64,000 nucleotides of DNA, taken from NCBI GenBank assembly GCA_022605955.1, contig JAKCOZ010000008.1, forward strand, positions 25,793,083 through 25,857,082, in the 5' to 3' direction. This DNA comes from Rallus limicola (taxonomy: Eukaryota > Chordata > Aves > Gruiformes > Rallidae). A program made the translations under genes and the position numbers. Below are positions 1-10,831 of the stretch, one piece after another. The notes under the pieces were generated by a model. That model had not been told where the DNA came from, did not search any database, and worked only from the letters and a program-made list of their open reading frames with translations. How positions within the stretch are numbered: the first letter of the stretch is position 1; each line of letters opens with the position of its first letter.

Positions 1-67
1 TGCTGCGGTGCACATAGGCATTCCTCAGAACACTCTTCTAGTCCAGACTTTGTTGAGGGTGTGCCAG
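1..67 (+). CDS. FASTKD2: FASTKD2 exon, partial at window edge
   Basis: The frame starting at base 2 reads ...[17 protein letters not shown] and ends at a phase-0 donor (CAG|GTAAGC). It is helical repeat sequence upstream of FAST_1. The exon start lies left of the window. Confidence 0.85.
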
Positions 68-3000
68 GTAAGCATGAGAATCTCTTTTCTTTTAAATTTG
101 GTCTGAAACCATTGGGCTCACTCTGGGAGGCTGTGCAACATCAGGGCTGGGCTACATCCCTGTTTTGGTGTCATGTTCTATGGAAACAGGACCCTCACAG
201 GTAATTTGTGCATACTTCTAATTTCCTTCATTTTGGAAATGACTGCTTAATTTCAGACAGATTTAACAGGCAGTTACAAAATCATTAGCTTTTTCAAAAC
301 AGTTAATTCGATGGTTGTGAGGCCTTGCAGGTCACTGCAGAATTAAAGTTTACAAACCGACTTTGTGGGGGAAGAGAAGATGACAGGTACAGATTAAGAG
401 CCATTAGTTTTTCTTTTCTGAAACTTCCTGGTCTAAAATAGTAATCTTGACATTGTGAAAACTCTTCAACAGGAGAGGCTCAATCAACTTGATAACCGAT
501 GTATCTCAGTTTTGGCAACTACTTTAGCCGGGCTGGAAAAAGACAAGAATGTGAGCGCTCTTCAAGCTGGATTACAGTGAGAAAAATATCTTTCACATGT
601 TCTTCATATTTGTATGTTTTAGTGTGTATCTTGTAGAAACGATGGAGGGAATGTCTGCACATAAAACATATTGTGGTTTTAGAACTTAATTGATCACAGG
701 AGATAGCAGCTGCCAAGGACAGTCTTTTTTGGCATTGTCTTTGCAGTTTCAAGCAGAAAGGCTTCCAATGACATACACTGTTCTGCAGGGGATTCATACT
801 CTGACTGCAAGTGAGTTTATTGTGACATTGGTCAAGTCACATCACATATCTATGCCTCTGTTTTACCTGCCTGTAGAGAAGAGGTAATGAGACTTGCTTA
901 CTTTGTCCAGTATTTTGATTTGTCATGATGAAAAATGCTGTTTAAGCAGCCAGGGAATGTTTTCATTTAGTAAGTAAAAATTAGGATGAAGACAAGTTTA
1001 AACTATCTGTGCATCCAGCAAAGCCTTCTGTGTAGTGCTTTATCAGAATAACTTTGGCTGTAGTGAGTTTTTGCTGATCTGGTAGGATTTGGGTGGGCAA
1101 CCAGTCTGCTCACTCCTATGATACTGTTGCTACTGAGGCTGTCAACAAAACTTGGCATAGATTAGAATTTTGGGTCCTGTATTAGGTTCTGCTTTGAGAA
1201 GGTGGATGTGATAGTGATAGGCAAAAAATAGGTTCTCCTGGAAGCTCAGGTACACAGTTCTTGTTGGAGATTCATCTGTATATTTGTGTCTTGGTGTCTG
1301 GAGCTCCTGCAGGAAGTCACATCTGCAAGGATGATTATCAGAGCAGTGCACTGCTTTACAGAGTGACACTTCATATTTTTGTAGCTGTGCAGGTATATTT
1401 AAAGGCGATTGAGACATAACAATTACAATACCTCACAAAGAGCCAGGAAAGAAGGTTCTGGGAAATCAGAACTCCTTCATCCAAGCATACTCCATGTGAT
1501 TATGATTCCTCTGTGTTGTTCTGTGCCCTCTTCCTGCAGACCACAGCGCTGCTTTTTTGCTTTTTATCCCTCACTTGCACCAAGCAGTTGTTGGTGTCCA
1601 TCCCTGAGTTTCCTGGCTGTTTCAGAACTTGTCTGCACAAAGATGATTCTATGATAAAAACATGGTTGGTTTTGTTGTTTTGGCTTTTTTTTTGAGGAAG
1701 AGTATTGAGCCTTAACAGCACTCAAGTCTGCACAATGACACGTGCAGTCTGGGGAGATGCCCTCTTAATGTATTAGTGACAACGTTCACCTATCAGGATA
1801 ACATTAAGAAAGCATATGTAATTATTTTCACATGACAAAAATATCGGTCCTTTATCCACACCATGTAGAGTTATGCCAGCCTTGCAAAAAAGGAGGTTGG
1901 AGAAGAGCAGAGAATTACTTGGGAGTATATCAGTGAGGGAGAATGAGGTACCTACCTGTTCCTGCTGGAATTAGGGAAGCTGTATTGAACATTAACTCTC
2001 TAGCTCAAGGCCTTGTGTTTGTTTCTTCATCAGATTATTAGCAGAGCAGCGCATTCCAAGTATCAGAGACATATTTATACTGCAAAACCTGATGAAATGC
2101 ATGGGAAAAGATGCTCCAGTCTTCCTGAAAAAGAAATTAGAGGTAATTTTAGTTGGAGGTTCATTTTTACTTCCACAAAACCTATGCTTTTGCTTGTTTA
2201 TACATTGTGCGTGGTTCTTTCCAGACACTCAAAGAGAAAATATAATAGTAAGTTTAACTGCATTTGCTGTATGAATCCTAGTCCAGCTATATCCACAGGA
2301 GGAACATAAATTTGGAGGCTGGGTATACCCCACTATAAAAGGGGGCAGAAAGCAGTGGAGGTAGTACAAAAGGAATTGAGGCAGTGCCCTAATCTTGTTT
2401 GGGTTGGCCACATGATATTCACTGAGGCATTTACAGGCTGTTTCCTGATTCCTTTGCCCAGCTGGTGGCTTGAAGACCAGGAGACAGAAAGCTAGTCAGT
2501 AATGGGGCTGTGTCTTGTAATGGTACAGAGCTAGAGGACTGATGGGAGTGAGATGCCAGGACAACTCACATAGCACATGGCCTTATATTTCTCTGTATCT
2601 GAAAGCCCTGTTTCCCTGTCTGTCTGCAGCCCCCGTTCCCCTGGCCCAGTAAATGGAGTAGTTGGGAGCATGCTGTAGGTTTTATGGCAAGGAGTACTGG
2701 CCTTCATGCCCTTATTTGAAATACTTTGAAATATTTCAAACAGGGCCCACTAGGGTTTTTATCACATAGCTAACGCAGTGTATTAGTCATAAGGACACCA
2801 TAAACTGTGGACAAGGTACCACTTTTTACAGGATGGTGAGAAACTGGCCAAAGATGTAGTGGAATATGGAACTGAGAGGAACGCAATCTTTCCATTTGTT
2901 AACTGAAGGGAGATCATCATTTTCTGAGTTTACAGAGTGCAATTTTTAATACTGTGTAATATATATTTTAGATACATTTTGTATTTAACTTTTGTGTTTT

Positions 3001-6000
3001 AATAGCTAATACACTTTGCAGTCTTATTTTTAGAGTCATTTATGTCAATGCAATTACTGCTTCGATAGATGGAAGTCTGTTGTGGCACCAGAGCTGTCCT
3101 GTGCCTCAGCCTACATTTGTAGCTGGGTGTTTGTCTTAAAGATACGCCATTCAGTGTGCTATTGGATTGTTTTGAAGGCTTACAGCTTTCACATACATCC
3201 AAAACAGTAAGTGGAGTACTATTAAATAAATCAACTGTGCCAGTTAAATTTCTGCTACTTTTTAAAGGGCTGGTAGAAGATATATATATATATATATTTG
3301 CAGTATTTAGAAACAAGCTTTCCTGAGACTTCGTTCTAGTAAAAAAATCCATATAAAGGCAAATTGCTGAGAACCTGCATAGCAATGTGGCTGCAGAACG
3401 CTCTATCTGCTAAACTGCGTTAAGGAATTGAGAGTGGTGACTTTATGCTTTTGCTGTTTGTTGCTCCTTTTTCTTTCATTTAAGTCTTGAACAGCCTAAG
3501 GAATTTGGGAAAGTTCTGGTGAAAGTGCCTTCACCAGAAAACAGTGATAATATATATCTAAGAACGAAGGATTTAATAATTTCTAATTAATTTTAGATGG
3601 CGGTTTTGAAAGAGATTGACCATCTGACTTTCCCGAATGCTCTGCGTGTGTTTTTGGCTCTTGTTGCAATGAATTATTGTTCCGTTCCAATCCTGAATGC
3701 CTGTAGTAAAAAGATCCAGGGTAAGGAAAAAATGTTTATTAAATTTCCCTTCCTTACACTAAATTCTTCCTAATTATTGTTTCATCTCCCTTTTCTGATT
3801 TCCTTTAAAACTCAGGAAACATCTTTGTTTTACAGGATATTACAGTAATGTGGAGCCGTTTGATAAGCAGCAAGACAGAATATTACTGATCGATAACAAA
3901 AGGATATAATTCTTGTAGTCTCTGCCTGTCTTAACACTTACTCAAATTAATTTTTTTCTTTGCCTTTTTCTGTAAGTAGAATTTAGGAAAAATACTTGAA
4001 TTCTAGCAAGAAAAAACATATTTTAGATAAACTTTTAAAACAAATCTGAATTGGAAATTGGCATCTTACAGAACGTGGTGGTGGCTTAGTGTGATTAGTT
4101 GATAAACTAAAGGGAATACGGTTAATCTGTGGTTCATGACCAGGGAATTTCCCTGGTTAACTGGATTTAACTACTGAGTGCTGATTAATAACTGACCTCA
4201 CATTGCAGCCCAGAAAAAAAAAATTATTAAACTAATGATTTCACTTCTCTCCATATCTTTACAGTACATTTCTTCTGTGGTCAATATGCATTGATTCACA
4301 CTTAAAATACATAGGAATTTGTGTGTAAAAAAACATTGATAGCAGAATAGCAGTCTTAACATGAGAAGAAGCAGGAGTGTTTGGGATGCTTGACAGCTTT
4401 TATTTGTCCTGGTTGTTCATATGTTTTAGAACACGATCTTTAATAACACATTCTGGCTTCTCCCATAGAACTTTCACTTCACTCAGTACATAGGCTAGAT
4501 AGCATGCACAGACTGAGCAGCTGCTTATACTTTTTTTTTCTGAATTTTTTTTTAGTTCATGTTCTCAGGACTTACATGCTGCATGTTGCAAAAATGATGC
4601 TCTGGGGACAGAGTGATTAATCAGAGGGTGGAGATTGAATAGGATGAGGAGAGAGACACAAAGGTATTCTCCAGAAGGTTGTTCAGGTTCTGTGCTGTTG
4701 CTTGGGCTTTCAAGAAGGTAGTTCCCTCTCCCATATCTGGGGACCTGACTGGAGTGTAATAACTGTGTACTTCATAGGTAGTTACTGAATTCATGTTTGC
4801 AGCAGCAGGGGAGTGCCCCAGTTGTGATACTCATTTTCTAATTGTGCAAAAGAGAGGCATTAAGATCAAAGTGCCCAGTAATACAAGATTCTCATAGCCT
4901 GTTTTAGTTAAGAATGCCTAGCATTACAAATTACTTTATTTGATGCACAGCTCTTCACTGGCTTCAGCTGCAGTTGTCACCATCCAGCACTTCAAGAAAT
5001 GAGGTAACTGTTTTATGCTGAGGCCAGAAATCACTGAGCACAACTCAGAGGAGTTAAATGCAGTTATTTTCCTGCTATCCTCTTGAGTTGTCTGGCAGAG
5101 GAAAAGATAAAATCTAGTTTTGATGGCTGCTCATCTTACTACTGTAACTAGTCTCTCACAGTCACTGTCTTCTATGACATCTGTTCCCCTCATTGCAGGA
5201 AACAAAGTGGGTGTTCAAGAGAGAGCATTGTTCTTCAGCACTTAATCTTTTTAATCTCAAAAGTAGCTGGGTCCATCTTCTGTGACAAATAAAGCAGCAG
5301 TCCAGTGTGGAAGTCTGTTGCCATGTGGCACTCAATCTGTGTTGTCATATACCAGGAGGTTACATTTTAGGGTTCTGTGTTTTCCAGTTTGGCGTGCGCT
5401 AAATGCTTTAGTGCTTGACAGCCATTATTGGTACCTTTTAGACATAGAGTTGTGTCTGTGGATTCCTGCAGCTTTGTAGAACCAAATTAGGGAAAAAAAT
5501 GTGCTAATACCTGATGAATCAGCAGTTTCAGATCCTGCTCTGTTATTCTCTCAGCTGACATGGTGGACAGCCCTATGGCTCAGTACCAAAGCAGCTAGTC
5601 TGAGAGTTTCCATGCTGACTGCAGGGAGGGACTGAAAAATCAAGACTCCTGGAGCAACACATTTTGGGAACACAGTCTTGCTTTTGTTAATTCATCCCCT
5701 TCTGCTTATTTATCCCCTCTAGCTTGATCCTGATTGTTTGGTTTTTTTCTGCTTCTTAGTTTCTTCCATGTGTTTCAGCTTAGTTGACTGCCTAGCTAGT
5801 CTCGATGTGTTCCACAGTTCCTTACTTTATTTTCCCCCCTCCATCTCTTAGCCAAGCTTTCCACAATGTCTCAAATCTGTAACTCTCACTGCTTTCTATC
5901 ATTTGTCCTTTTTTGCTCTGCTGTTACAGAGAACGTCCATGATGCTCCATTTCGACAGTTAATTCTCATTCTGGAAGGTTGTTACAATCTCCAGTACCGT

Positions 6001-9000
6001 AATGTAAAATTGCTTTCAGCATTAGCAGACTACATTAACTCTACTGCCTACCTCTGGGACAATAGACAGGTGAGTTTGAGAACAAATACTTTATAGTGAT
6101 ACTAGTAAAGTAAGTCAGTTTTGGTGCTTTTTTTCATCTTACCTTTCTTCATGATTTTGCTTCATCTTTGGACAACAATCTTATGAAGTTGAAACAGTTA
6201 CATTTTTTAAGTGTTCTTATTTATTGATGAATAAAGAAGTAAAAAATAAAGGGGGTGTTATGGTTTGAAAAAGTTGCTTTTGTTAAAAATGTCTTTTATT
6301 AAATCAACAGGTAGGATCCACTTTACTAGCTTTCTTGACCTTCTAAAACTTTCTTTTCTTTTAGATTATTCTTTTTCTTTCTGCCTTCGAGACACTTGCC
6401 TTTCAGCCTAGTGAGCTGATGGGTATTTTTGCTGAGAAGGTGACAGAAGACCCTGAATTCCTCAACTTGAAAAACCTTATGATTATTCTCCGAGTGTATT
6501 CGCGACTCAACTATGTTCCCAAAGGCCAAAAGCATCAGTAGGTTTTCAGTTAGAATACCTAATATATATTATGTAGTCATGACAAAGTAATGTATGGCAA
6601 CTAGTATTTGATTATAGTTGTTAAAGAGTTCATCATCCTGTTTTATTAATTTGTAAGGTAAATATGCTGTCTACATAGACATTTTTCTGTATAATTGAAA
6701 ATGGAGTCCTTGTTTCTAGACTGACGAGTCTGCCTAACCTGTTGATAGGTAGCCATCACCTCAAAGAATAGTCAAAAGCTAATGTTAGATTACATGACAT
6801 ATGATTATACAAGATAATAGAGATTTTTAACTTGCATGTTTATTTGAAGGCTGTGTTTTTTATAGCCTTATTCGTGTATTTACTTTTCTTCTACTTTTGG
6901 AACAGGTTTTTTGAGACTCTTAATAGCTGCTTGAATAAGTACCTCCCTCAGATTTCCAACATCGAACTGCTGAAGGCGGTGCATTCACTTAGCATTTTAG
7001 GGTATCTTCCTCATCGTGCACTTGATGAGCTGTTGCAGAAGGACAGCAGGGATGAACTTCTACTGTCAGGTCAGGCCTTGATTTGTCATGTTCTTGTTTT
7101 AAAAGGCATAGTACTTTTGGACATAATTTATTGTAGTTTTATCCAAAATTTAGAAATTAAAGATTGCAAATGTGATACTAAAATTTAAATCTGAAAATTT
7201 TAATTGTGCACATGGAGAGAGTGCCTATGAGATTTGTGGAAATGGTAGAAATGTGTAAGAGCCCGGGGTTCTATCTTTGACAGGGGTGCAGGCAGTTTTA
7301 AAAGCACAGGAAGTCTTAACCTTTGTAAACAAACTTTAGTACCTGGAATCATGAGTAAAAGAGGTTTTTTGACTGCTCCCATGAGGAACTCAAAATGGCT
7401 TGTAGTAGAATTTGGTTTCCACATTACAATTCTCTACATCCAGTAGCATAATTCAGTGGAGTTGAAATTCAGTGTAACTGAACCTGAAAGCTGTAAGGCT
7501 GAAACTATGTAGAGTTAACAGCTTAGTACTCTTAAAGCACAGTTCCAAAATTATGGCCAAGTCTGATACTCCATCTTTGTTTTATAAATCACCTTATACT
7601 TGTCTGGATTTTATAAATGGTTTTTATGCATGCTTTCTCACTTGATGAACTCTATACATCTCCTGTAATAACTGGTAGCATGCACAGAGCTGTGTACAAT
7701 ACAGGATAAATGGATAGGTCCTAGTAATACTATAATTAGTATATCGATAACGTATATCTAACAATATATTGAAGATACTCAATAATATTCAGTAAAATGC
7801 CATTTGGGTGTTGGTTCTGGTATTTGAAGTTCATTTGGTCTACCAGAACAGACCATAAATGTTAATGAAATGAAAAATTCTGTGAGATGATATGTTGGAT
7901 GTAATATTTCTTGTATTGTTTTTCAGATGATGTTTACAGAGAACAAAAGGAAATGATGCTTCACTGTGTGAAAACATGTGTGGAACTTGATAGCCCTTCC
8001 TTCACAAAGCCTGCATTTGTGCAGACTGAGTGTTTCTCTTCATTAGTACCTCTTAATCTGAGAAAGGCTCGTCAGGCACTGATAGACCTTCTGGGAGATG
8101 AGAACATGTTTCGGCAGAATGTTCAGCTGCCGTATCAATACCGTGTTGGTATGAAGCCAAATTACCATTATATTCTGTTCAATGTAAAGTTCTAATCACC
8201 AGAATAATAAGTTGGTAACAAGTTTGCAAAGGGTGCAAGTCATTAAAAGCATTACACTTTGAAGACAGTCTTTTAACAAATTATGTCCTTGATTGGCAAA
8301 TCTTTCTAGGATGCTTCTGTTAAAAGTAGTTTAAGTCAATTTACTAAAACTTGATGTTTGCTTTTATTTACAAAAGTGCTTTGGACTTTTTGTTAAGCAT
8401 AAGGAAGCAGATGTTAATTGTACTTAAATGCAATACGGCTAACTGTTTCAGAGAGTTTAGATGTTAGTACTAAGTCAGATCAGAAATAAAGCCAAACAGC
8501 AGCTGGCTTTCAATTTCTGACTTGTTTCTTCTCTGAAGCTCCTGCTAAGGTTTGGGTTCTGCTTTCGCTTATTAAATGAGGTATGACCTTCTCTGCCAGG
8601 TGATCATTTCATAATATTTGGTTACTTTTATATTTTGATACTTCTAATTTTTTGGCCGGTCTTTCTGTATTATTTTCTTCCTAAATATTTCTAATGAGAA
8701 TTGGATTACAGGAAAATCTTGAGTAGTATGACAGATTGTGATGAAGACTAGTTTCTTGAGAGTATTATTTCATTCCCTTAAAGTTATATCTACAGTCTCC
8801 AAAAACAAGTGGGTTTTTTTCTCGAGATGTGCAAACTGTAGCTGTTTATACTGGTTGCAGGGAGTGAAAAGCCATCAGTAATGAGTAAATCATTAGATAA
8901 CAGCAATTAAAAGCACAGCAGTGACAGTGTGTGTTCTTTTTCAAATGAACTGTTCATTTGAAAACAATGTGAATAATTAATGTTCAAGTGAGAACATTAA

Positions 9001-10798
9001 TTGTAACCTCTTGCAGTGCTAAAATATCTTGTTGTTTTGTTTTCAGATTTTGAAATCAGAATGGATTCAGACAGAAAGAAAGTCCTCCCAGTAACTGCAG
9101 CAGATGATCATGCTGACTCAAGTGTTCAAAGGTGTCTTTTTTTTGACTGTGTATTTTTTTTCTAGAAGGCTAGTTTTATCTATATATATTCCATGTTACT
9201 TCTTTGGTCCACTAATCTACAGAAGCAAAGTAGATAACTAACTTGGTATTTGTGCTCACTGAAACATACCAGATTTGCCATGCCAGGTCAGAGCAACAAC
9301 TCCTCCAGCTCACTACTTCTAACAGAGGCTAAAACTTCACATTTCAGAGAAGGAGGTATTACAGTAATCTGATACTTTTAAAATGGATGCAAGTTTTGAA
9401 GTATGACTGAAATCCCTTCCAAAAACTGCTACATTATGGTTTTAATATTCCAAGTATTTGTGTGTCTAGATTGTGAGTCTTTAAAATGTGCATTTCAATA
9501 GTTTCTTAGGGCAATTAATTCAGCTACTGAAATATAATTTGAATAAAAAGGATCATTGTATCCACATTTTAGGTGATTAATCTTGTGTAGAAAAATAACC
9601 TCTCAGTAAATGAAGTGGGTCATGCATCATTTAAGTAAGGCTTAAGCAGAATTTAGTAATACTTAACGTTTAGGTGCTGGGTCACTGCACAGCAATGTAT
9701 TTTGTATCGTTCACTTTTTGGGAAAAAGAGATGTAGTGACTTGTGTAACAGAAACTGGCTGACAGGCTTCCAGGATATTGAGCTGTCCTCAGCTTTCCTG
9801 GTAGGCTTTTATTGCAGGAAGTAACTGATTCTGAATATTAGCAAAGGGTCACAGCTAATGCAGCAGCAGTAAAAATAATGTAGAATTTTGAATGATCTGT
9901 TTCTTTCTCATTGTGGGAGAAGTGGAGATCTAAGGACTTAATACTCTGCTGTAGGAGTTTAGGTAGATGCTCAGACTTGTGTGAAACTCATAGAAGTCTG
10001 AATAAGGAAATTAAATTTGTGCAGTCTTGATACTTCTGCCTATCAGAAAGACAGCTGTATATTCTGCAGTGTTAAAGGGTATCATTGTCTTAAAAATGCT
10101 TACTTCTGGTACAATGAAGTATTCCCTCCTCTTCTTGGTTGCAGATTGGCTTTTCTCTTTGTTCCTCTTTCTGCCTTCTGTGTGGGTACAATACACCCCC
10201 AAGGGAAGCTGGCAATGAAGAAGCGGCATCTAAATAAACTGGGCTATAACGTGATTCTGGTAAGAGTCCTGTCACTCTGGTTTGGTCCTGTTACCAGCAC
10301 AATTAGTACCTTTGTTTCATACAACAGGCTTTGCAAGGAATGGTGAGCCCTCTCCAGGGTGATGATTGCATATCATCTCAACTTAGAAGGTGGCAGAGAA
10401 AGAGGACAAGCTGCCACTAACTATTATCAGTAAAATAAGTGTAGTCATAGTTCAGGGGAAAAAAAAAAAAATCAAGCCACTAAATTGCTTCGTACCTAAA
10501 AACCTATGCAACTGCCTTACTTCCCTGATCTTTACAGAATGAGTGATTCAAGTCAGCTTGTTTTCAAAATGCAGTGACTCCCTACAGCCTTCCCATCTCA
10601 GAGCGCTTGGTTTATGGGACAGAGTAATTTGCTAAAGACAGTAGAACTAACTTACCCTTTCCTTTTCCTTTCTTCCAGGTTCTAAACAAGAAGTTTCAGG
10701 AAATGACAGATGAAGATGCAGTTGAATTTCTGAAAGGAAAAATATATTCAAAAAATTATTTCCCTTCTTCTGATGTGGTTGTGCAGGACAGTAATTAA
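1..10798 (+). CDS. FASTKD2: FASTKD2, FAST kinase domain-containing protein 2 (5' part outside window)
   Basis: FASTKD2 is a mitochondrial matrix RNA-binding protein needed for 16S rRNA stability, ribosome assembly and processing of some mitochondrial mRNAs (family knowledge). Eleven exons join in one open frame: 1-67, 473-576, 2034-2142, 3597-3720, 5930-6069, 6365-6537, 6906-7069, 7927-8148, 9047-9131, 10145-10259, 10679-10798. They give 473 codons plus stop, against about 710 residues for the human protein, so roughly the N-terminal third, including the mitochondrial targeting region, is missing to the left. Every intron is GT-AG and all phases match. In window numbering FAST_1 lies near residues 135-205, FAST_2 near 225-345 and RAP near 398-456. 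The RAP core reads [20 protein letters not shown], then [19 protein letters not shown]2 is preferred over other FASTK paralogues partly because CPO follows directly, as in human. No frameshift or internal stop is seen. Confidence 0.93.
473..576 (+). CDS. FASTKD2: FASTKD2 exon
   Basis: Acceptor TTCAACAG|GAG and donor ACA|GTGAGA, entering in phase 0 and leaving in phase 2. It encodes [20 protein letters not shown] and more of the helical repeat region, ending in ALQAGL plus a split Gln codon. Confidence 0.9.
795..940 (+). repeat. MIR-like ancient SINE fragment
   Basis: The stretch reads like a decayed MIR 3' half: TGACATTGGTCAAGTCAC, then a CTCTGTTTTACC and CTGTAGA block, then TAATGAGACTTGC. 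These follow the MIR order of TGACCTTGGGCAAGTCAC, CTCAGTTTCC, CTGTAAAAT and ATAATAATACCT. It lies inside the intron at 577-2033. Confidence 0.5.
2034..2142 (+). CDS. FASTKD2: FASTKD2 exon
   Basis: Acceptor TTCTTCATCAG|ATT and donor GAG|GTAATT. It encodes the stretch ...[19 protein letters not shown], then LKKKLE, part of the alpha-helical repeats before FAST_1. Phase 2 in, phase 0 out. Confidence 0.92.
3597..3720 (+). CDS. FASTKD2: FASTKD2 exon
   Basis: Acceptor AATTTTAG|ATG and donor CAGG|GTAAGG. It encodes [20 protein letters not shown] through [10 protein letters not shown]. The ATG is an internal codon, not the start. Phase 0 in, phase 1 out. Confidence 0.92.
5930..6069 (+). CDS. FASTKD2: FASTKD2 exon, start of FAST_1
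   Basis: Acceptor GCTGTTACAG|AG and donor CAG|GTGAGT. It encodes [20 protein letters not shown] followed by [17 protein letters not shown] and a WDNRQ end, the typical opening of the FAST_1 region. Confidence 0.93.
6365..6537 (+). CDS. FASTKD2: FASTKD2 exon, end of FAST_1
   Basis: Acceptor CTTTTCTTTTAG|ATT and donor CATCA|GTAGGT. It encodes [20 protein letters not shown], then [20 protein letters not shown]. Phase 0 in, phase 2 out. Confidence 0.93.
6906..7069 (+). CDS. FASTKD2: FASTKD2 exon, FAST_2 region
   Basis: Acceptor TTTTGGAACAG|G and donor TCAG|GTCAGG. It encodes [20 protein letters not shown], then [20 protein letters not shown]. Phase 2 in, phase 1 out. Confidence 0.92.
7927..8148 (+). 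CDS. FASTKD2: FASTKD2 exon, FAST_2 region
   Basis: This is the largest exon of the set. Acceptor TTGTTTTTCAG|AT and donor GTTG|GTATGA. It encodes [20 protein letters not shown] through [20 protein letters not shown] and ends in PYQYRV, a conserved linker before the last domain. Confidence 0.93.
8938..9002. repeat. Two adjacent perfect inverted repeats in a FASTKD2 intron
   Basis: The first has 13-base arms at 8938-8950 and 8952-8964 with a one-base spacer. The second has 11-base arms at 8975-8985 and 8992-9002 with a 6-base loop. They are 10 bases apart and end 44 bases before the exon at 9047. Both were checked base by base. Confidence 0.9.
9047..9131 (+). CDS. FASTKD2: FASTKD2 exon, linker to the RAP domain
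   Basis: Acceptor GTTTTGTTTTCAG|AT and a weak donor CAAAG|GTGTCT. It encodes [20 protein letters not shown] and DHADSSVQ plus part of an Arg codon. At 85 bases it is not a multiple of three. If it were skipped, the next exon would be read in another frame, with a stop at 10216-10218, and RAP would be lost. Confidence 0.88.
10145..10259 (+). CDS. FASTKD2: FASTKD2 exon, RAP domain first half
   Basis: Acceptor TTCTTGGTTGCAG|A and donor CTG|GTAAGA. It encodes [20 protein letters not shown], then [19 protein letters not shown], a clear RAP-domain signature of the FASTK family. Confidence 0.95.
10679..10798 (+). CDS. FASTKD2: FASTKD2 terminal coding exon with stop
   Basis: Acceptor CCTTTCTTCCAG|GTT. 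It encodes [20 protein letters not shown], then [19 protein letters not shown], and ends in TAA at 10796-10798. It completes the RAP domain and adds a short C-terminal tail. Confidence 0.95.
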   Translation, partial: VLNKKFQEMTDEDAVEFLKGKIYSKNYFPSSDVVVQDSN

Positions 10799-10804
10799 AA
10801 TAAA
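10799..10804 (+). terminator. FASTKD2: FASTKD2 candidate polyadenylation signal
   Basis: AATAAA begins at the base after the stop codon. A T-rich then GT-rich stretch at about 10828-10858 could be the downstream element. This would leave a 3' UTR of only about 20-30 bases. An overlapping ATTAAA lies at 10794-10799. Real transcripts may use a later site. Confidence 0.5.
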
Positions 10805-10831
10805 ACAACAATTTTGGGTCTCCTGATCTTT

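Larger units (their letters stand above)
577..5929 (+). other. FASTKD2 introns in the first half of the window part
   Basis: Three introns (577-2033, 2143-3596, 3721-5929) carry no supported gene. They hold an old MIR-like fragment near 795-940, a perfect 16-base palindrome at 2725-2740 and a TA repeat at 3280-3296. Open frames here are short, differ between strands and lack family motifs. Confidence 0.7.

Noticed and set aside
2999..3385. 128-codon minus-strand open frame
   Set aside because: It lies in a FASTKD2 intron, runs through a TA microsatellite and looks like low-complexity chance sequence.
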